A stretch of DNA of 21,486 nucleotides from a virus: positions 1 through 21,486 of the IMG/VR virus record IMGVR_UViG_3300008117_007513; one strand, written 5' to 3'. The notes beneath the pieces were generated by a model. That model was not told the origin of the DNA and did no database searches. It worked only from the letters and a program-made list of their open reading frames with translations. A program made the translations under genes and the position numbers. Every line of letters starts with the position of its first letter. The first letter of the stretch is position 1. This document shows, piece by piece, positions 1-7,972 of the stretch.

Positions 1-3000
1 AACCAGAAGTACCGATTGTACCTGAAGTTGCAGACGAACCTGAAGATGCTGCTGAACCTGATGACCCACTTTCACCACTTGAACCATTAGAACCTGATGT
101 TCCTGAAGAACCAGCTGTTCCTGAAGAGGCTGAGTCGCCAGAACTTCCTGATGTTCCAGTAGAGCCTGAAGCACCACTTGAACCAGATGTTCCAGTAGAA
201 CCGTTATCACCAGAAGAACCGTTTGTTCCTGAAGAACCAGAAGCGCCTGATTCACCATTTAAACCATTTATACCTGAAGAACCTGAAGATCCAGTTGACC
301 CTGAAGACCCACTTTCACCACTTTCACCTGAAGTACCAAAACTACCACCATCACCAGATGTACCATCGCTACCTGTAGAACCAGATTCACCCGATTGACC
401 AGATGTCCCAAATGAGCCATCATTACCCGAAGATCCATCGCTACCTGTAGAACCAGATTCACCACTTATTCCTGAAGTTCCTGAAGAACCGTTATCACCG
501 CTTGTACCATCCGATCCTGTACTACCACTTTCACCGCTTATTCCTGATGTACCGTTAGAACCTTCGTTTCCTGATGTACCATCTGATCCAGTTGAACCTG
601 ATTCACCACTTATTCCTGAAGTTCCTGAAGAACCGTTATCACCGCTTGTACCATTTGAACCAGTTGACCCAGAGTCGCCACTTACACCCGATGTACCATT
701 AGAACCATCATTACCTGATGTACCATCTGAACCAGTTGAACCGCTTTCACCTGATAAACCACTTGTACCGTTAGATCCGTTATTACCTGATGTGCCATCA
801 CTACCCGTGCTACCACTTTCACCTGATACACCAGAAGTTCCACTTGAACCATTATCACCAGAAGAACCATCTGAACCAGTTGATCCCGATTCTCCACTTA
901 TACCAGAGGTTCCGTTGGAGCCATCATCACCTGAAGAACCGTTAGTTCCTGAAGAACCTGAAGCTCCGCTTTCACCATTTAAACCATTTATACCTGAAGA
1001 ACCTGAAGATCCAGTTGATCCCGAAGACCCACTTTCGCCAGATTGGCCAGATGTTCCAAATGAACCATCATTACCTGAAGAACCATCTGATCCAGAGGAT
1101 CCAGACTCACCTGATATACCAGATGTTCCAAATGAACCATCATTACCTGAAGATCCATCGCTACCTGTGGAACCAGATTCACCCGATTGACCAGATGTAC
1201 CGTAAGACCCATCAGCCCCACTTGATCCATCTGACCCAGTTGATCCAGACTCACCACTTATTCCTGAAGTCCCATTAGATCCGTCATTACCTGAAGATCC
1301 GTCTGAACCAGTTGAACCACTTTCACCTGATTGACCTGAAGTTCCGTTGGAACCATCGTTACCTGAAGACCCATCTGAACCAGTAGACCCAGATTCACCA
1401 CTTATACCAGAGGTTCCAAAACTACCGTTAGCTCCTGAAGAACCGTCTGAACCAGTTGAACCTGATTCACCACTTATACCAGAGGTTCCGTTAGAACCGT
1501 TATCACCAGAAGAACCGTTAGTTCCTGAAGAACCTGAAGCTCCGCTTTCACCATTTAAACCATTTATACCTGAAGAACCTGAAGATCCAGTTGATCCTGA
1601 GGATCCCGATTCACCACTTTCACCTGAAGTACCAAAACTACCGTCAGCTCCTGAAGAACCATCACTACCCGTGCTACCACTTTCACCTGATTGACCAGAT
1701 GTTCCTGAAGAACCGTCATTACCTGAAGATCCGTCTGAACCTGTGCTACCACTTTCACCGCTTATCCCTGATGTTCCAAATGAACCATCCGCTCCTGAAG
1801 AACCATCTGACCCAGTTGATCCAGACTCACCACTTATTCCTGAAGTACCATTAGATCCGTCATTACCAGATGTACCATCTGATCCAGTAGACCCAGATTC
1901 ACCTGATTGGCCAGAGGTTCCAAATGAACCGTCAGCCCCACTTGATCCATCGGATCCTGAAGACCCAGATTCACCTGATTGGCCAGAGGTTCCAAATGAA
2001 CCGTCAGCCCCACTTGATCCATCGGATCCTGTAGAACCAGATTCACCTGATTGGCCAGAAGTACCAAAAGATCCATCATTACCTGAAGAACCTGAAGATC
2101 CAGTTGATCCCGATTCTCCACTTATTCCTGAAGTTCCATTAGATCCGTCATTACCTGAAGATCCGTCTGAACCTGTGCTACCACTTTCACCACTTATTCC
2201 TGAAGTCCCATTTGAGCCATTATCGCCTGATGTACCATCTGAACCAGTTGATCCTGACTCGCCAGATTGGCCAGAAGTACCAAAAGATCCATCATTACCT
2301 GAAGACCCATCTGATCCAGTAGACCCAGATTCACCCGATTGACCAGAGGTTCCAAATGAACCATCATTACCTGAAGACCCATCTGAACCTGTGCTACCGC
2401 TTTCACCCGATTGACCAGAAGTACCATTTGATCCGTCATTACCTGAAGAACCATTGGATCCGTTTGATCCCGATTCACCACTTATTCCTGAAGTTCCATC
2501 AACACCATCAACACCATCAACACCATTTGTACCAGAAGTACCACTTTCACCTGATGTACCAGATTCACCCGATGAACCACTTTCACCAGATTGGCCAGAT
2601 GTACCGTTAGAACCATCCGCTCCTGAAGAACCATCTGAACCAGTAGACCCAGATTCACCACTTATACCAGAGGTTCCTGAAGAACCGTCATTACCACTAC
2701 TACCATCACTACCAGTTGAACCAGATTCCCCTGAAGTCCCGTTAACGCCTGTTGTACCAGAATCACCGTCCGAACCGTTAGTTCCTGAAGAACCTGAAGC
2801 TCCGCTTTCACCATTTAAACCATTTATACCTGAAGAACCTGAAGACCCAGTTGATCCTGAAGACCCACTTTCGCCAGATTCACCTGAAGTTCCATTTGAA
2901 CCATTATCACCACTACTACCATCACTACCTGTACTACCACTTTCTCCACTTACCCCTGAAGTTCCTGAAGAACCATCATTACCTGATGATCCATCTGATC

Positions 3001-4462
3001 CTGTACTACCGCTTTCACCACTTATACCTGAAGTTCCGTTGGAACCATCGTTACCGCTTTCACCTGATGTACCATTACTGCCTGATTCACCAGAAATACC
3101 TGAAGTACCAAAACTACCATCATTACCACTTGACCCATCTGATCCTGTTGATCCCGATTCACCACTTATACCAGAGGTTCCGTTAGAACCACTTTCTCCA
3201 CTTATTCCTGAAGTTCCTGAAGAACCATCATTACCACTAGATCCGTCAGACCCTGTTGAACCTGATTCACCAGAAATACCTGAAGTACCAAAACTACCGT
3301 CAGCTCCTGAAGAACCATCTGATCCTGTTGACCCAGATTCACCAGAAATACCAGAAGTTCCATTGGAACCATCGGCACCACTTTCACCTGAAGTACCAGT
3401 TGACCCTGATTCACCTGAAACACCTGAAGTACCATTAGAACCATCGTTACCGCTTATCCCACTTGTGCCATCAACACCATCAACACCATCAATACCATTT
3501 GTACCAGAAGTACCAGATTGACCACTCGTACCATCATTTCCTGTGCTACCAGATTCACCTGATATACCTGATGTTCCATTTGAACCATCCGCTCCTGAAG
3601 AACCATCTGAACCAGTACTACCAGATTCACCACTTACTCCTGAAGTCCCTGAAGATCCGTCATTACCTGATGTGCCATCACTACCAGTTGAACCTGATTC
3701 ACCACTTATACCAGAGGTTCCGTTGGAACCATCTGCTCCTGAAGAACCGTCAGAGCCAGTTGAACCACTTTCTCCACTTATTCCTGAAGTTCCTGAAGAA
3801 CCATCATTACCACTTTCACCTGATGTGCCATTACTACCACTTTCTCCACTTAAACCTGAGGTTCCGTTACTACCATCATTACCCGATGTACCATCTGATC
3901 CTGTTGACCCAGATTCGCCAGACATCCCCGAAGTTCCGTTGGAGCCATCGGCACCGCTTTCACCTGAAGTACCAGTGCTACCTGATTCACCACTTATCCC
4001 TGAAGTTCCTGAAGAACCATCATTACCACTACTACCATCACTACCATTACTACCTGATTCTCCAGAAACACCAGATGTACCATCAGAACCACTCAAACCC
4101 GAATAACCTGAAGTACCAGCTGTACCAGAAGTACCTGTTAATAAAGGTGAATATGAATATTCACCAGTAGCTGCATTAAACGACACAAAATAGTTCGGTG
4201 AACTATTTTCGGTCATTCCTGTAACAAATAACTCATTTAAAATATAAACACCCTTAAGATCTTGGGTGTTTTCCCACTGTCCAGTGGTATCGTTCCAAAC
4301 TAAAATGTCCCCTTCATTGGGGCCACTAATTACAACGTCAGATAGATCATCTATTCCAAGATTTTCTATAACGTCTTTTATATTTTGGAAGTTAGCATCT
4401 AATTCCGCATAGGATAGTGCCCTTCCTAGATCGTCTCTAAGATAAATTGTTACTGTTGCCAT
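1..4462 (-). CDS. Collagen-like (Gly-X-Y) phage tail fibre protein, 3' end outside window
   Basis: About 1,487 codons are visible from the ATG at 4462-4460, and the frame stays open to the left edge, so the C-terminus is missing. The first ~110 residues are not collagenous: they begin MATVTIYLRDDLGRALSYAE and contain LSYAELDANF and a segment reading SGPNEGDILVWNDTTGQW, both of a kind common at the N-terminus of phage fibre and appendage proteins. From about 4133 down to 1 almost every third residue is Gly. X and Y are mostly Ser, Thr, Asp, Glu, Asn and Ile, and I see no proline. This should form an extended trimeric fibre or a polyglycine-type rod; host-adhesion role is inferred. Near the visible end three Gly positions are replaced by Ala (codons at 29, 47 and 128). 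A late-type promoter and an inverted repeat lie at its start. Function as a fibre is an inference; the collagen-like repeat is directly visible. Confidence 0.85.
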   Translation of the reverse strand, partial: MATVTIYLRDDLGRALSYAELDANFQNIKDVIENLGIDDLSDVVISGPNEGDILVWNDTTGQWENTQDLKGVYILNELFVTGMTENSSPNYFVSFNAATGEYSYSPLLTGTSGTAGTSGYSGLSGSDGTSGVSGESGSNGSDGSSGNDGSSGTSGISGESGSTGTSGESGADGSNGTSGMSGESGSTGSDGTSGNDGSNGTSGLSGESGSNGTSGESGNDGSSGTSGISGESGSTGSDGSSGADGSNGTSGISGESGSTGSDGTSGNDGSSGTSGVSGESGSTGSDGSSGADGSNGTSGISGESGSTGNDGTSGQSGTSGTNGIDGVDGVDGTSGISGNDGSNGTSGVSGESGSTGTSGESGADGSNGTSGISGESGSTGSDGSSGADGSFGTSGISGESGSTGSDGSSGNDGSSGTSGISGESGSNGTSGISGESGSTGSDGSSGNDGSFGTSGISGESGSNGTSGESGNDGSNGTSGISGESGSTGSDGSSGNDGSSGTSGVSGESGSTGSDGSSGDNGSNGTSGESGESGSSGSTGSSGSSGINGLNGESGASGSSGTNGSDGDSGTTGVNGTSGESGSTGSDGSSGNDGSSGTSGISGESGSTGSDGSSGADGSNGTSGQSGESGSSGESGTSGESGTSGTNGVDGVDGVDGTSGISGESGSNGSNGSSGNDGSNGTSGQSGESGSTGSDGSSGNDGSFGTSGQSGESGSTGSDGSSGNDGSFGTSGQSGESGSTGSDGTSGDNGSNGTSGISGESGSTGSDGSSGNDGSNGTSGISGESGSTGSSGSSGNDGSFGTSGQSGESGSTGSDGSSGADGSFGTSGQSGESGSSGSDGSSGADGSFGTSGQSGESGSTGSDGTSGNDGSNGTSGISGESGSTGSDGSSGADGSFGTSGISGESGSTGSDGSSGNDGSSGTSGQSGESGSTGSDGSSGADGSFGTSGESGESGSSGSTGSSGSSGINGLNGESGASGSSGTNGSSGDNGSNGTSGISGESGSTGSDGSSGANGSFGTSGISGESGSTGSDGSSGNDGSNGTSGQSGESGSTGSDGSSGNDGSNGTSGISGESGSTGSDGSSGADGSYGTSGQSGESGSTGSDGSSGNDGSFGTSGISGESGSSGSDGSSGNDGSFGTSGQSGESGSSGSTGSSGSSGINGLNGESGASGSSGTNGSSGDDGSNGTSGISGESGSTGSDGSSGDNGSSGTSGVSGESGSTGSDGTSGNNGSNGTSGLSGESGSTGSDGTSGNDGSNGTSGVSGDSGSTGSNGTSGDNGSSGTSGISGESGSTGSDGTSGNEGSNGTSGISGESGSTGSDGTSGDNGSSGTSGISGESGSTGSDGSSGNDGSFGTSGQSGESGSTGSDGTSGDGGSFGTSGESGESGSSGSTGSSGSSGINGLNGESGASGSSGTNGSSGDNGSTGTSGSSGASGSTGTSGSSGDSASSGTAGSSGTSGSNGSSGESGSSGSAASSGSSATSGTIGTSG
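2..4133 (-). repeat. Gly-X-Y coding repeat with 72-nt higher-order period
   Basis: The 9-nt Gly-X-Y unit is organised in blocks of eight triplets (72 nt, 24 residues). A typical block begins GISGESGSTGSDGSS and continues with (N/A)D, S(N/F) and TS triplets. The DNA word cttatt falls at 465, 537 and 609, exactly 72 nt apart, and two almost identical 72-nt units lie back to back at about 1905-2050. Rarer modules sit in the same register: a GINGLNGESGASGSSGTNG module anchored at 255, 975, 1551 and 2811 (spacings 720, 576 and 1260, all multiples of 36), and a GVDGVDGVDG module at about 2496 and 3468 (972 apart, also a multiple of 36). This suggests growth by unequal exchange in 36/72-nt steps. 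Confidence 0.85.
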
Positions 4463-4529
4463 TTATATATGTTAGTTTAAACTACTAACATATAAATAGT
4501 ATCAAATACTAATAAGGCAACAGTAACAA
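4447..4529 (-). promoter_or_regulatory. Inverted repeat that could mask the start of the fibre gene in readthrough mRNA
   Basis: The 14-nt arms at 4447-4460 and 4516-4529 are perfect inverted copies separated by 55 nt. In the fibre mRNA the downstream arm is the G of the AUG plus codons 2-5 and part of codon 6; the upstream arm is its exact complement. The late-type element at 4491-4498 lies in the loop, so a transcript starting there would lack the upstream arm. T4 genes such as e and the td-intron gene I-TevI are controlled by hairpins of this design. The arms and positions are seen; the regulatory role is inferred. Confidence 0.55.
4491..4498 (-). promoter_or_regulatory. Late-type promoter element TATTTATA of the fibre gene
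   Basis: On the minus strand TATTTATA ends 28 nt before the fibre ATG. The same octamer, or a one-base variant of its last position, is found upstream of several other genes in this window, mostly structural-type ones. A T4-like late promoter with a single -10-type box is the closest known model, though T4 uses TATAAATA. Inferred from recurrence only. Confidence 0.45.
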
Positions 4530-4549
4530 CGTTTTTTTTTACTATTTTT

Positions 4550-6943
4550 TTATTCTGTGATGTTAACGTTTATTTTTTCACTCTTAATATTATAAGTTAA
4601 ACTTATTTTACCAGATTTAGGCATTTGTTTACGTAACATTTCGTCTGAAATCGGGTCCTCTACATATTTCTGTATGGTTCTTTGGATTTCCCTAGCCCCG
4701 TATAGTTTATTAAAACCTTTTTCCAAAATAAATTCTTTAGATTTTTTATCAATTTTAAATGTAAACCCAACATTTTTTAAGTGATTTTCAAAATCCTTTA
4801 ATTGTAAATCAATAATTTTAACAACATCATCTTGTGTTAGATAATTAAAATAAACAATTTCATCCAAACGATTAATAAATTCTGGTTTAAAAGTTTTCTT
4901 AAGGTTTTTTTCAATAATACTTTTTGAGTTTACAATCGCATCCGCTTCAGAATCATTAAAACCGATTTTAGTACCAAAATCTTGAACCTCTTTCAAACCG
5001 ATATTTGATGTCATGATGATAATGGTATTTTTGAAATTAATTTTTCTACCGTTAGCATCGGTTAAATAACCCTCATCAAGTAATTGAAGCATAACATTGA
5101 AAATATCTGGGTGAGCCTTTTCAATCTCATCAAATAAAACCAAAGAATATGGTTTATTTTTAACTTTCTCCGTTAATTGACCACCTTCGTTATACCCAAC
5201 ATAACCTGGGGGTGCCCCAATTAACTTACTAATATTAAATTTTTCGGAGTATTCGGACATATCGACACGGATAATAGCATCTTGAGAACCAAAAACTTTT
5301 TCAGCTAAACATTTTGCTAATTCTGTTTTACCAACACCAGTTGGTCCAATAAATAAGAATGAACCGATTGGTTTAGATTGTTTTCTAATACCAGTTCTAT
5401 TTCTTTTGATTGATGAAACAACTTTATCGATTGCATCTGATTGACCAATAACACAATTAGCCAATTCACCATCCATTGATAATAATCTTGTTACCTCATT
5501 CTCAGAGACTTTACTAACAGGTATACCCGTCATCATTGATACTACTTCGGAGATCATATCATCCGTCACAATATTTCTTTTATCATTAATCGATAACTTC
5601 CACATTGAATTTTCTTTATCTAACTCGGTAAGAATTTTTTTCTCTTGATCACGAAGCTGCGCTGCCTGCTCAAAATTTTGGGTTTTAACAACTTGTTGTT
5701 TTTGATCCTTAATCTCTTTTAACTTAAGTTCAAGATCCTTTATTTTTTGTGGTGCCTTAACCGAACGATCAGCCAATGCGATAATTTCATCAATAGCCTC
5801 TTCAGTGTATGTTACTTTATGGAAATCTTCGTATTTCTCTTTAATATTCATAAGGATTTCTTTAGTCTCACTTAAGATTGGTGGGTTAACCATAACTTTT
5901 TGGAATCTTCTATCTAAAGCACCATCCTTTTCAATATGCTCACGATATTCATCAAGAGTTGTTGCACCAATACATTGGAGTTCTCCACGGGCTAATGCGG
6001 GTTTAAATACGTTTGCAGCGTCTAACGAACCCGATGAATTACCAGCACCAACAATTGTATGTAATTCATCAATGAAAAGAATCACATTTGGGTTATCTTT
6101 AGCCTCATCAACAATAGCTTTAATTCTCTCCTCAAACTGACCACGATATTTTGTACCAGCAACCAACGATGTCATATCTAATGTTACAACACGTTTGTTC
6201 ATTAGAGGCCTTGGGCAATCACCGTTCGCAATTTTAATTGCTAAACTTTCAGCGATAGCTGTCTTACCAACACCTGGATCACCAATAAGAATCGGGTTAT
6301 TTTTCTTTCTTCTTGTTAAAATTTGACAAACCCTCTCAACCTCAGATGCACGACCTATTACAGGATCTAATTTACCTTCTTGTGCTAAAACAGTTAAATC
6401 ACGACCAAAATTATCTAATGTCGGTGTTTTTGATTTAATATTTTTATTTGCCTCGTTTAATGGTTTCCTATCTCTAGGTAACTCATCATCATTAGAGAAT
6501 ACGCTGGCTTGTGGTGTTGATAATTGTTTAATTTTCTTAGCGATAAAAGTTTTTGTTAAACCATATTCCTTAAAAAGTTTAACAATCGCATTATCTTTTT
6601 CCATTGAGATTAGAAAGAAAAGCTCAACAGTGATGTAGTCGGTTGGCTTTTTCCTTACGATACACTCTTTAATTATTTCTTGAAGATCTGACTCAAAAGG
6701 TAAGATACCATCTTGTTTACCATTAGATGAATCGGAAAGCCTCTTATTAATGTCATTTAAGTCATTAACCATCACATCAAAATCCAATACTTTGTTTTTG
6801 ACAACCTCATAAATCATATTCTCAGTAGTAAGGATACCGAATATAACATGTTGTAACCTAAGCATCGAGTCATCATACTTAATTGCCACGGATTGCCCCC
6901 TAGTAAAGGCGCTTCTTAACTCATTTGTCATTCTTTCTTTCAT
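4550..6943 (-). CDS. ClpC-type AAA+ protein unfoldase with shortened D1 small domain
   Basis: Protein of 797 residues. A Clp N-terminal domain (about 1-140) is followed by AAA+ module D1 with Walker A GDPGVGKT at 221-228 and Walker B VILFIDE at 287-293, and an arginine-finger region DRRF near 344. A ClpC-like middle coiled coil (about 400-445) contains the UVR-type stretch [12 protein letters not shown]. Module D2 has Walker A GPTGVGKT at 533-540, Walker B LVLFDE at 601-606, sensor 1 MTSN at 645-648 and the C-terminal domain with [14 protein letters not shown] at 660-662 sits where ClpC/ClpA carry the loop that docks on ClpP, so pairing with host ClpP is plausible; no ClpP gene is in the window. 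The usual LPDKAIDxxDEA segment between D1 and the middle domain is absent. Start at MKERM follows a Bacteroidota-type promoter with a 20-nt leader. Role in degrading or remodelling host or virion proteins is inferred. Confidence 0.93.
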   Translation of the reverse strand: MKERMTNELRSAFTRGQSVAIKYDDSMLRLQHVIFGILTTENMIYEVVKNKVLDFDVMVNDLNDINKRLSDSSNGKQDGILPFESDLQEIIKECIVRKKPTDYITVELFFLISMEKDNAIVKLFKEYGLTKTFIAKKIKQLSTPQASVFSNDDELPRDRKPLNEANKNIKSKTPTLDNFGRDLTVLAQEGKLDPVIGRASEVERVCQILTRRKKNNPILIGDPGVGKTAIAESLAIKIANGDCPRPLMNKRVVTLDMTSLVAGTKYRGQFEERIKAIVDEAKDNPNVILFIDELHTIVGAGNSSGSLDAANVFKPALARGELQCIGATTLDEYREHIEKDGALDRRFQKVMVNPPILSETKEILMNIKEKYEDFHKVTYTEEAIDEIIALADRSVKAPQKIKDLELKLKEIKDQKQQVVKTQNFEQAAQLRDQEKKILTELDKENSMWKLSINDKRNIVTDDMISEVVSMMTGIPVSKVSENEVTRLLSMDGELANCVIGQSDAIDKVVSSIKRNRTGIRKQSKPIGSFLFIGPTGVGKTELAKCLAEKVFGSQDAIIRVDMSEYSEKFNISKLIGAPPGYVGYNEGGQLTEKVKNKPYSLVLFDEIEKAHPDIFNVMLQLLDEGYLTDANGRKINFKNTIIIMTSNIGLKEVQDFGTKIGFNDSEADAIVNSKSIIEKNLKKTFKPEFINRLDEIVYFNYLTQDDVVKIIDLQLKDFENHLKNVGFTFKIDKKSKEFILEKGFNKLYGAREIQRTIQKYVEDPISDEMLRKQMPKSGKISLTYNIKSEKINVNITE

Positions 6944-6963
6944 GTGCGAATATATATTTTATG

Positions 6964-6994
6964 CAAAGATAGTAATAATCTTGACATAACCAAA
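6964..6994 (-). promoter_or_regulatory. Bacteroidota-type promoter of the clpC-like gene
   Basis: On the minus strand TTTG (6994-6991), a 19-nt spacer and TATCTTTG (6971-6964) match the Bacteroidota vegetative consensus TTTG-N19-21-TAnnTTTG. The box ends 20 nt before the ATG at 6943. It overlaps the opposing promoter at 6980-7011. Confidence 0.7.
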
Positions 6995-7011
6995 CTTTTT
7001 TCCTACTTTTG
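6980..7011 (+). promoter_or_regulatory. Bacteroidota-type promoter of the 7027-8637 operon
   Basis: CTTG (6980-6983), a 20-nt spacer and TACTTTTG (7004-7011) match the host consensus; the gap to the ATG at 7027 is 15 nt. It lies back to back with, and partly on top of, the clpC promoter, so the two may compete or be co-regulated. Confidence 0.7.
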
Positions 7012-7026
7012 TTAAAAATAAATATT

Positions 7027-7278
7027 ATGGGGAAAACAACAATCTATTTTAAGGACGGTAATTTTATCGAATACTCCGATCAGGATGTAAACAATGTTGT
7101 ATCTATGATAAGTGGTAACCATTTAATTGTAACAACAAAGTCAACAGAAGAAACTGATAATGGGCCAGTTATCATTAATAATACAATTGTATATGAGTTG
7201 GATAAGATAAAAAACTTTGTAAAAATAACACCAACAATAAAATTTAACATCGAAGAAGATCATGTCAGTAACAAGTAA
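7027..7278 (+). CDS. Hypothetical protein, 83 aa, first gene of a compact operon
   Basis: Starts MGKTTIYFKDGNFIEYSDQD. I do not recognise the family. The chain alternates short beta-strand-like stretches with polar turns and has no signal peptide or membrane segment, so a small cytoplasmic beta-rich protein is likely. A TTG at 7009 would extend it, but that codon lies in the promoter -7 box, so the ATG at 7027 was chosen. The 3' end overlaps the next gene by 17 nt, pointing to translational coupling. The N-terminal beta strands and the neighbouring KTSC gene may hint at a related role, but nothing in the sequence proves this. Confidence 0.7.
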   Translation: MGKTTIYFKDGNFIEYSDQDVNNVVSMISGNHLIVTTKSTEETDNGPVIINNTIVYELDKIKNFVKITPTIKFNIEEDHVSNK

Positions 7279-7504
7279 ACAGTATTTGGGTGAAAACGTA
7301 GTAGTTTCGTATGAAAGCTCAAATATCAAAGAAGGTAAGTACAATACAAACACTAAAAAACTACAAGTAACATTTAATAATGGCGCAATTTATGAGTATG
7401 ATGATGTGCCCCATGAAACATTTGCCGCAATGAATTTAGCTGAAAGTCAGGGTAAATATTTTAACGCTAATATAGCAAAAGCATACACCTATAGAAAAAT
7501 TTAA
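7262..7504 (+). CDS. KTSC domain protein
   Basis: Protein of 80 residues that is a complete KTSC domain. The hallmarks are SSNIKEGKYNTNTKKLQVTF near the N-terminus, then NGAIYEYDDVP, a short helix and AESQGKYFNANI near the C-terminus. KTSC domains (named for the fused lysyl-tRNA synthetase C-terminus) are small nucleic-acid or ligand-binding modules found often alone in phages; their function there is not established. It starts inside the preceding gene and is followed after 3 nt by the next gene, so it belongs to the operon driven by the promoter at 6980-7011. Confidence 0.85.
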   Translation: MSVTSKQYLGENVVVSYESSNIKEGKYNTNTKKLQVTFNNGAIYEYDDVPHETFAAMNLAESQGKYFNANIAKAYTYRKI

Positions 7505-7507
7505 CCT

Positions 7508-7972
7508 ATGTACGTTGATATAAGATATGAGTCAAGAGCCAACATAACCTTTCATAACATGGCTAAGGTTTCCATACGTGGTAACCAAAATTACCTTGTT
7601 AAATGGTATTATAATGATGAGTTTTTTGGTGAAATGTTTTTAAACGGTGGAACCTGGGGAGCCTATCCGATGAATGAAATAGGGCATTGGAAAATTGAAT
7701 TTTGGCAAGAGGGTAGATTAGTCTACACTTACACCAACATGCTAGAAAAAAACAATATCTTAATATTGTTTGAAAATGACGGTAACGATTTTGGCGAATT
7801 TGCTAAAAAAGTTAAAGAATATTCAGATGACCTATCCGATAGATACGGTTGTAATACGTTTGTTTTTTTTAAAAATTCAGAATTATGTGATTTTAGTGAG
7901 CATAAAGGTATTCCATTAAGATTAAACGATGATATTAACAGTTTTAAAATTATTTATAACAAAAAATTATGA
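7508..7972 (+). CDS. Hypothetical protein, 154 aa
   Basis: Starts MYVDIRYESRANITFHNMAK. The first ~90 residues are rich in aromatic residues and look beta-stranded (WYYNDEFFGEMFLNGGTWG, WKIEFWQEGRLVYTYTN). The last ~60 residues look alpha/beta with KKVKEYSDDLSDRYGCNTF. No signal peptide or membrane segment and no motif I recognise. It lies 3 nt after the KTSC gene and its stop overlaps the next start as ATGA (7969-7972), so it is most likely translated together with the 2OG-Fe(II) oxygenase. A partner or substrate role for that enzyme is possible but only suggested by the overlap. Confidence 0.7.
   Translation: MYVDIRYESRANITFHNMAKVSIRGNQNYLVKWYYNDEFFGEMFLNGGTWGAYPMNEIGHWKIEFWQEGRLVYTYTNMLEKNNILILFENDGNDFGEFAKKVKEYSDDLSDRYGCNTFVFFKNSELCDFSEHKGIPLRLNDDINSFKIIYNKKL

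Noticed and set aside
792-4106. Long plus-strand frames rich in Pro, Glu, Ser and Val (PEVPLEP-type repeats, up to 355 codons)
   Set aside because: They are the reverse complement of the Gly-X-Y coding repeat. The Gly codons give CC-containing triplets on the other strand, so long proline-rich frames arise automatically; no start region or promoter supports them.
1-4130. CRISPR array
   Set aside because: Repeats are 9/72-nt coding units without unique spacers, all in one open reading frame.
4516-4540. Plus-strand terminator made by the inverted repeat plus nine T
   Set aside because: The loop would be 55 nt and no plus-strand gene ends here; the repeat makes better sense in the minus-strand mRNA.
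7009-7278. TTG start at 7009 for the first operon gene
   Set aside because: The codon is part of the promoter -7 box TACTTTTG; the ATG at 7027 has a normal leader.
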